A stretch of 60,781 nt of DNA from Pseudodonghicola xiamenensis DSM 18339. GTDB taxonomy: Bacteria > Pseudomonadota > Alphaproteobacteria > Rhodobacterales > Rhodobacteraceae. This document shows positions 57,175 through 60,781 of the stretch, one piece after another (the stretch's first letter is position 1; each line of letters begins with the position of its first letter). The notes beneath the pieces were generated by a model. The model worked only from the letters and a program-made list of their open reading frames with translations. It did no database searches and was not told where the DNA came from. A program made the translations under genes and the position numbers. The stretch spans positions 1 to 60,781 of the forward strand of contig NZ_AUBS01000026.1 of the NCBI RefSeq assembly GCF_000429365.1. Reading direction: 5' to 3'.

Positions 57175-58029
57175 TCAGCCGATCACATCGTCCCAGGCGT
57201 GGACGGGAATCTTCTGGCTGCCGAGCCCGTCGATGCCGAACGTCACTACATCGCCGGGTTTCAGGAATACCGGCGGGGTCTGGCCCAGGCCGACTCCGGC
57301 GGGGGTGCCGGTGGCGATCAGGTCACCGGGCTCGAGCGCGTAGAATTGTGAGACATAGCTGACGATCTCGGCAACGCCGTGAACGAGATTTCGGGTGTTG
57401 CCGTCCTGATAACGCCGGCCATTGACCTCGAGCCAGATGGAAAGTGCGCCGGGATCGGGGATCTCGTCCGGGGTGACAAGCCAGGGGCCCACCGGGGCAA
57501 ATCCCGGAAAGCTTTTCCCCTTGGTCCACTGGCCGCCCCGATCCATCTGATAGGACCGTTCGCTTACATCGTTGAGCAGGCAATAGCCGGCGATGTGATC
57601 CGGCGCGGTCTCTGGCGCGATGTAAAGACCGCCATGGCCGATGACGATGCCAAGCTCGACCTCCCAGTCGGTCTTGCCGGCGTCGCGGGGCAGGCGAAGC
57701 GGATCGTTGGGGCCGGTGGGGTGGCAGCCCTTCAGGAAGATCGTCGGTTCCTCGGGCACCGGCAGGCCGACTTCGGCGGCGTGATCGGTGTAGTTGAGAC
57801 CGATGCAGATGATCCTGCCCCGGGGGGCGATCGGGGACCCGATCCGCACGGTGTTTTCGATCATCGGCAGGGTCGCGGGATCGAGCGCAGCGAGCCGGGC
57901 AAGCTGATCGCCCGAAAGTGTCTGGCCGTCGATGTCGGCGATATGGTCCGACAGATCGCGCAGGTGCCCCTGTGCATCGACGATCGCGGGGCGTTCCCGG
58001 CCGATCTCTCCAACACGTGCAAGCTTCAT
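57175..58029 (-). CDS. Fumarylacetoacetate hydrolase family protein
   Basis: 284 residues from ATG 58029 (MKLARVGEIGRERPAIVDAQ). Metal ligands of the FAH fold are E123 and E125 (DWEVELGIVIG) and D154 (NDVSERSYQ); SGYC/ GLNYTDHAAEVG and QFYALEPGDLIATGTPAGVG are typical. Such enzymes hydrolyse or decarboxylate 2-oxo diacids or act as ureidoglycolate lyase. It is convergent with the racemase gene, so a joint pathway is possible but not shown. The stop is adjacent to the RTX remnant. Confidence 0.9.
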   Translation of the reverse strand: MKLARVGEIGRERPAIVDAQGHLRDLSDHIADIDGQTLSGDQLARLAALDPATLPMIENTVRIGSPIAPRGRIICIGLNYTDHAAEVGLPVPEEPTIFLKGCHPTGPNDPLRLPRDAGKTDWEVELGIVIGHGGLYIAPETAPDHIAGYCLLNDVSERSYQMDRGGQWTKGKSFPGFAPVGPWLVTPDEIPDPGALSIWLEVNGRRYQDGNTRNLVHGVAEIVSYVSQFYALEPGDLIATGTPAGVGLGQTPPVFLKPGDVVTFGIDGLGSQKIPVHAWDDVIG

Positions 58030-58169
58030 CTGGATATGTCCTTTCCGGCCTGGGGCCGCTCCGGAGTGGCTGTTCTGATCGTGGTGGCAGAGGCCGGAGC
58101 CTCTGTCGTCCCGATGGAAAACTTGCAGGAAACCGGAGGGCCTGTCCATGGGCTGGGGCGCCGTTGCGC

Positions 58170-59351
58170 TCAGAGGGCGGCTGCGATGATGCGCTGGCGC
58201 CGGCTCAGCCAGACCAGCCCGAGACCGGCAGCCGCCAGCAGCCCACCGGTCACCGGCACGGCCGCGTAGCCCAGCCCGAGGCTGACCACCGCGGCCCCGG
58301 CGGCGGCCCCGATGGCATTGCCCAGGTTGAACGCGCCTATATTGATCGAAGAGGCCAGCCCGGGGGCTTCTGCTGCCGCTTGCATCACCCGGAGCTGCAC
58401 CGGCGGCACGATGGCGAAGGCGGCAGCGCCCCAGATCAGCAAGGTGATCGCGGTCCCGCTTTGGCTGCCGATCACCAGCGGTACGGCCAGCATGATCGCC
58501 GCCAGCGCGGCGAGAAAGATCGCCGTCGCCCCGTCCAGCGACCAGTCGGCCACGCGCCCGCCCAGCCAGTTGCCCAGGCTGAAGCCGAGACCGATCAGAA
58601 CCAGTGCCAGCGTCACGAAGCTGCCGGACGCGCCGGTCAGCGTCTCGAGGATCGGCGTCACATATGTATAGAGCGAGAACATGGCGCTGGCCCCCAGAAC
58701 CGTGGTCAGCAGCGCGATCAGCACCTGCGGCCGCGCCAGCACCTTCAGTTCTCGGCGCACCTCGGGGCGCTGGCCGGGCTGGCCCTTGGGCAGCGCCAGC
58801 GCCAATGCGGTGATGGCGATCAACCCCAGAACGGCGGTGCCGGCAAAGGAGACACGCCAACCGACCTGCTGGCCGATCCAGGTGGCCAAGGGCACGCCGC
58901 CGATATTAGCGATGGTCAACCCCATGAACATGGTGGCGACTGCGCTGGCCTGCCTGTCGGGGCGTACCACGCTGGCGGCCACCACCGAGCCGAGCCCGAA
59001 GAAGGCGCCGTGATTCAGGCTGGTGACCAGTCGTGCCAGCAAAAGGCTCCAGTAATCCGGCGACAGCGCCGACAGGATGTTACCGAGGGTGAAAAGCCCC
59101 ATCAGCGCCATCAGGGCCCCGCGCTTGCCGAACCGGCTGAACAGCAGGGTCATGACCGGGGCGCCGATCATGACGCCAATGGCATAGGCGCTGACCAGAA
59201 GGCCCGCCGTGGGGATCGTGACATCGACGCCTTCGGCAATCACCGGCAGCAGCCCCATGGGCGAGAATTCCGTCACGCCGATGCCGAAAGCGCCGGTCGC
59301 CAGCGCCAGAAGCGGCCAGTTGGGGCCGCCTGCTTCTTGAGGGTGAGTCAT
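58170..59351 (-). CDS. MFS transporter (DHA1 type, AraJ/YdhP-like)
   Basis: 393 residues from ATG 59351, with AAGGA seven bases upstream. Twelve hydrophobic segments; motif A is GAPVMTLLFSRFGKRGALMAL and the segment FGIGVTEFSPMGLLPVIAEG is typical of the family. It likely exports a small molecule by proton antiport. It follows the divergence point next to a LysR remnant, which may have been its regulator. Confidence 0.9.
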   Translation of the reverse strand: MTHPQEAGGPNWPLLALATGAFGIGVTEFSPMGLLPVIAEGVDVTIPTAGLLVSAYAIGVMIGAPVMTLLFSRFGKRGALMALMGLFTLGNILSALSPDYWSLLLARLVTSLNHGAFFGLGSVVAASVVRPDRQASAVATMFMGLTIANIGGVPLATWIGQQVGWRVSFAGTAVLGLIAITALALALPKGQPGQRPEVRRELKVLARPQVLIALLTTVLGASAMFSLYTYVTPILETLTGASGSFVTLALVLIGLGFSLGNWLGGRVADWSLDGATAIFLAALAAIMLAVPLVIGSQSGTAITLLIWGAAAFAIVPPVQLRVMQAAAEAPGLASSINIGAFNLGNAIGAAAGAAVVSLGLGYAAVPVTGGLLAAAGLGLVWLSRRQRIIAAAL

Positions 59352-59630
59352 TGCGTGTCCTTGAATGTGGCCCTGGGGACCGATCCGGCTGAGCCGATAC
59401 GGGGCGGACGGGGCATGGTCTTTCACTGATGTGGTCCGCGAGATACGACCACCGCGGCCTCGTGATAACCGATAGGGTTGGCACATCACTTGTGACGCTA
59501 TTTCACAGATCGGCGAAGTTGCACGGGGCAGGGGCGTGGGAGGGCCCGGCTTGCGCGGGTCTGCGTCGCGGTCACCCGGCTTGGCCGAAACCGTCATTTG
59601 AGAGGCGAACGCAGGTTTCGCACTGCCTCA
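59352..59630. other. Promoter region of the MFS gene, no supportable gene
   Basis: 279 bp between the MFS start and the LysR stub. It should hold the MFS promoter and, before the damage, the 3' end region of the regulator. I see no operator that stands out. Confidence 0.5.
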
Positions 59631-59846
59631 TCATGGCCGTCCGGTCTGTGACAGGAGCGTCGGGTCGCTCAGGACGCGTTCCTCGACGAAGCTGGTGAAG
59701 GCCGCGACTTTTGCCGGCAGGGCCTCATAGGGGGGGATAATAGGCGGTCAGCCAGATTCCGGGGGCTTGCCAGTCCGGCAGCAGTGCCACCAGCGCCCCC
59801 GATTTCACATGATCCGATACCATGAAAGCCGGCATCAGGGTCAGCC
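59631..59846 (-). pseudogene. C-terminal stub of a LysR-family regulator
   Basis: The minus strand reads LTLMPAFMVSDHVKSGALVA then LLPDWQAPGIWLTAYYPP, the end of the LysR substrate-binding domain. A run of seven C at about 59732-59738 puts the frame out; in the next frame it continues YEALPAKVAAFTSFVEERVL and SDPTLLSQTGRP with a stop at 59631-59633. Six C would restore the frame. The N-terminal part is cut by the IS beginning at 59847. Confidence 0.7.
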
Positions 59847-59910
59847 GGGTTTGTTGCACATATCGGAGAGAGGGATTCAGTTCGGGAATCCGTAGGGTTA
59901 GGTCAGTCGC

Positions 59911-60781
59911 ATGCCGAAGCCTGACACCTCCCGCTATCGCACGACGAACTGGTCCAGCTACAACGCCTCGCTCAAGCGACGCGGCTCCCTGTCGATCTGG
60001 TTCGATCCAGAGATGGAGTGGTACGCGGTCAGGACCGGCAGGCGCGGCCATCCCGAGACCTTCTCCGACAGCGCCATTCAGATATGAGGAGGGTCAGAAA
60101 ACAGTCCGGTGGACTGTTTCCCCGACGATTGGCCTGACGCTGAAGGTCCTCTTCGGCCTACCGCTCCGCCAAACCGTCGGTCTAGTCGCGAGCCTATTCG
60201 AGATGGCCGGTCTCGACTGGTCGGTGCCGGACTATTCGGCCCTGTGCCGCGGTCAGGCGCGGATCGCGGTTCAGATCCCTTATCGATGCTCCGGCCATCC
60301 CCTGAACCTGCTGATCGACAGCACCGGCATCCGTTTCCGCGGTGATGGCGAATAGCTGGCCCGCAAGCACGATGCGACGCGCAGGCGGGAGTGGCGCAAG
60401 GTTCACCTGGCGATGGACACCACGACAGGTGATATCCGTGCTGTCGAGTTTACCTCCAGCCGACAAGGCGACAGCCCGATCCTGCCGGAGTTGCTGTCGC
60501 AGATCCCGGCCACAGAGGATATCGAGACGGTCACTGCGGACGGAGCCTACGTACGCGCCGCTGCCATGCTGCGATCCTTGAGCGCGACGTGGAGCCGATC
60601 ATCCCGATCCGACGGAACGGCCGCGGGTGGAAACCCGATTGCCCCGCCGCGATCTCGCGCAATGAGAGCCTGCGAGCGACCCGATGTCTGGGCCGGGCTC
60701 TCTGGAAGAAATGGACAGGCTATCATGCCCGAAGCCGCGTCGAGGCGCAGATGAACCGCCTCAAGCTCTTCGGCGAACGGA
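59911..60781 (+). pseudogene. IS5-family transposase with insertion, nonsense and frameshift
   Basis: From ATG 59911 (MPKPDTSRYRTTNWSSYNAS) the frame is interrupted after SAIQ by 43 bp (60082-60124), which bring in TGA at 60085-60087. Removing the insert restores TIGLTLKVLFGLPLRQTVGL. A TAG at 60353-60355 replaces the Trp of GDGEWLARKH. At about 60546-60550 a base is lost in ADGAYDTRRCHAAI, moving the frame; the family sequence then continues (RRNGRGWKPDCPAAI, KKWTGYHARSRVEAQ). DDE motifs DSTGI and DGAY are recognisable. Confidence 0.85.
60082..60124. repeat. Palindromic AAACAGTCC repeat, copy 2, inserted in a transposase gene
   Basis: The core GAAAACAGTCC-GGT-GGACTGTTTCC (60097-60121) is almost the same as at 23702-23727. 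Codon alignment of the transposase defines the extra DNA as 43 bp, giving a frame change of one base. The sequences at its edges (CAGA before, GACGA after) allow a 2-bp duplication GA. So a palindrome of this type was inserted as a unit. Confidence 0.7.

Larger units (their letters stand above)
59847..60781 (+). mobile_element. IS5-family element, IS903-like group (left part)
   Basis: The left end GGGTTTGTTGCACATAT at 59847 resembles the GGCTTTGTTGAATAAATC terminal repeat of the IS903 group. It lies inside the LysR coding sequence, which stops there. The right end is beyond the window. The internal transposase gene has three defects, so the element is dead unless complemented. Confidence 0.72.

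Overview
The window reads as chromosomal DNA of a GC-rich alphaproteobacterium of the order Rhodobacterales (Paracoccus/Rhodobacter/Roseobacter relatives). Evidence: the propionyl-CoA to succinyl-CoA genes (pccB, pccA, methylmalonyl-CoA mutase) carry the small-gene neighbourhood typical of that order, the short alphaproteobacterial ProRS, tRNA-Tyr next to rlmB, the hisE-F-A-H-B order with small inserted genes, and ThyX. I cannot name a genus. Most of the window is ordinary core genome. Both ends and a few junctions are accessory and hold insertion-sequence remnants.

Layout. 1-330: 3' end of an IS5-family transposase carrying a hairpin-rich insertion. 881-10887: propionyl-CoA assimilation block with pccB, three small genes plus a small lipoprotein, pccA, a DUF4174 gene on the other strand, a sulfotransferase-like gene, methylmalonyl-CoA mutase and a MAPEG protein. 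11064-14994: VOC proteins, a GNAT, a DjlA-like co-chaperone, an EEP hydrolase and an exported protein. 15010-18398 (minus): ppx, hdaA and an AI-2E family permease. 18546-23594: proS, the lolC/E-lolD lipoprotein exporter and two c-type cytochromes. 23987-29721: metallopeptidase-like lipoprotein, 3-methyladenine glycosylase, thioesterase, DUF2478, alpha/beta hydrolase and a hybrid sensor kinase. 29929-34844: tRNA-Tyr, rlmB, YHS and CoA-binding proteins, a TetR regulator divergent from a TauD-like dioxygenase, and aqpZ. 35130-40265 (minus): histidine genes hisE, hisF, hisA, hisH and hisB, with a broken gene wedged between hisA and hisH. 40380-46442: membrane protein, Lrp-type sensor domain, aspartate aminotransferase, XRE regulator coupled to sdhE, MarR regulator, DUF1194 and glyoxalase I. 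46521-48115 (minus): Slam-like outer-membrane translocon beside the stub of its probable surface-lipoprotein client. 48246-50838: thyX, an AT-richer stand-alone type I restriction R-subunit N-terminal domain protein, and tiny ORFs. 51095-56830: GntR regulator with an evident operator, divergent from a polyamine-type ABC transporter operon that ends in a hydantoin/Asp-Glu racemase. 56898-60781: RTX C-terminal stub, FAH-family hydrolase, MFS exporter, a LysR remnant cut by an IS903-like IS5 element, and that element itself, broken by a 43-bp palindromic insertion.

How genes work together. PccA/PccB carboxylate propionyl-CoA to methylmalonyl-CoA, and the B12-dependent mutase makes succinyl-CoA. 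The palindromes upstream of pccB look like a short-chain acyl-CoA regulator site, but no such regulator gene is in the window. The his genes encode the middle part of histidine biosynthesis. The GntR/ABC/racemase unit looks like uptake and racemisation of a small nitrogenous solute.

The most unusual material is a set of small palindromic repeats. One type occurs twice, once inside a transposase gene where the reading frame shows it inserted as a unit. A second, different hairpin pair sits inside the transposase at the other end of the window. A third type, two GC hairpins followed by a conserved core, occurs three times between genes. No CRISPR array, rRNA, origin or complete prophage was seen.
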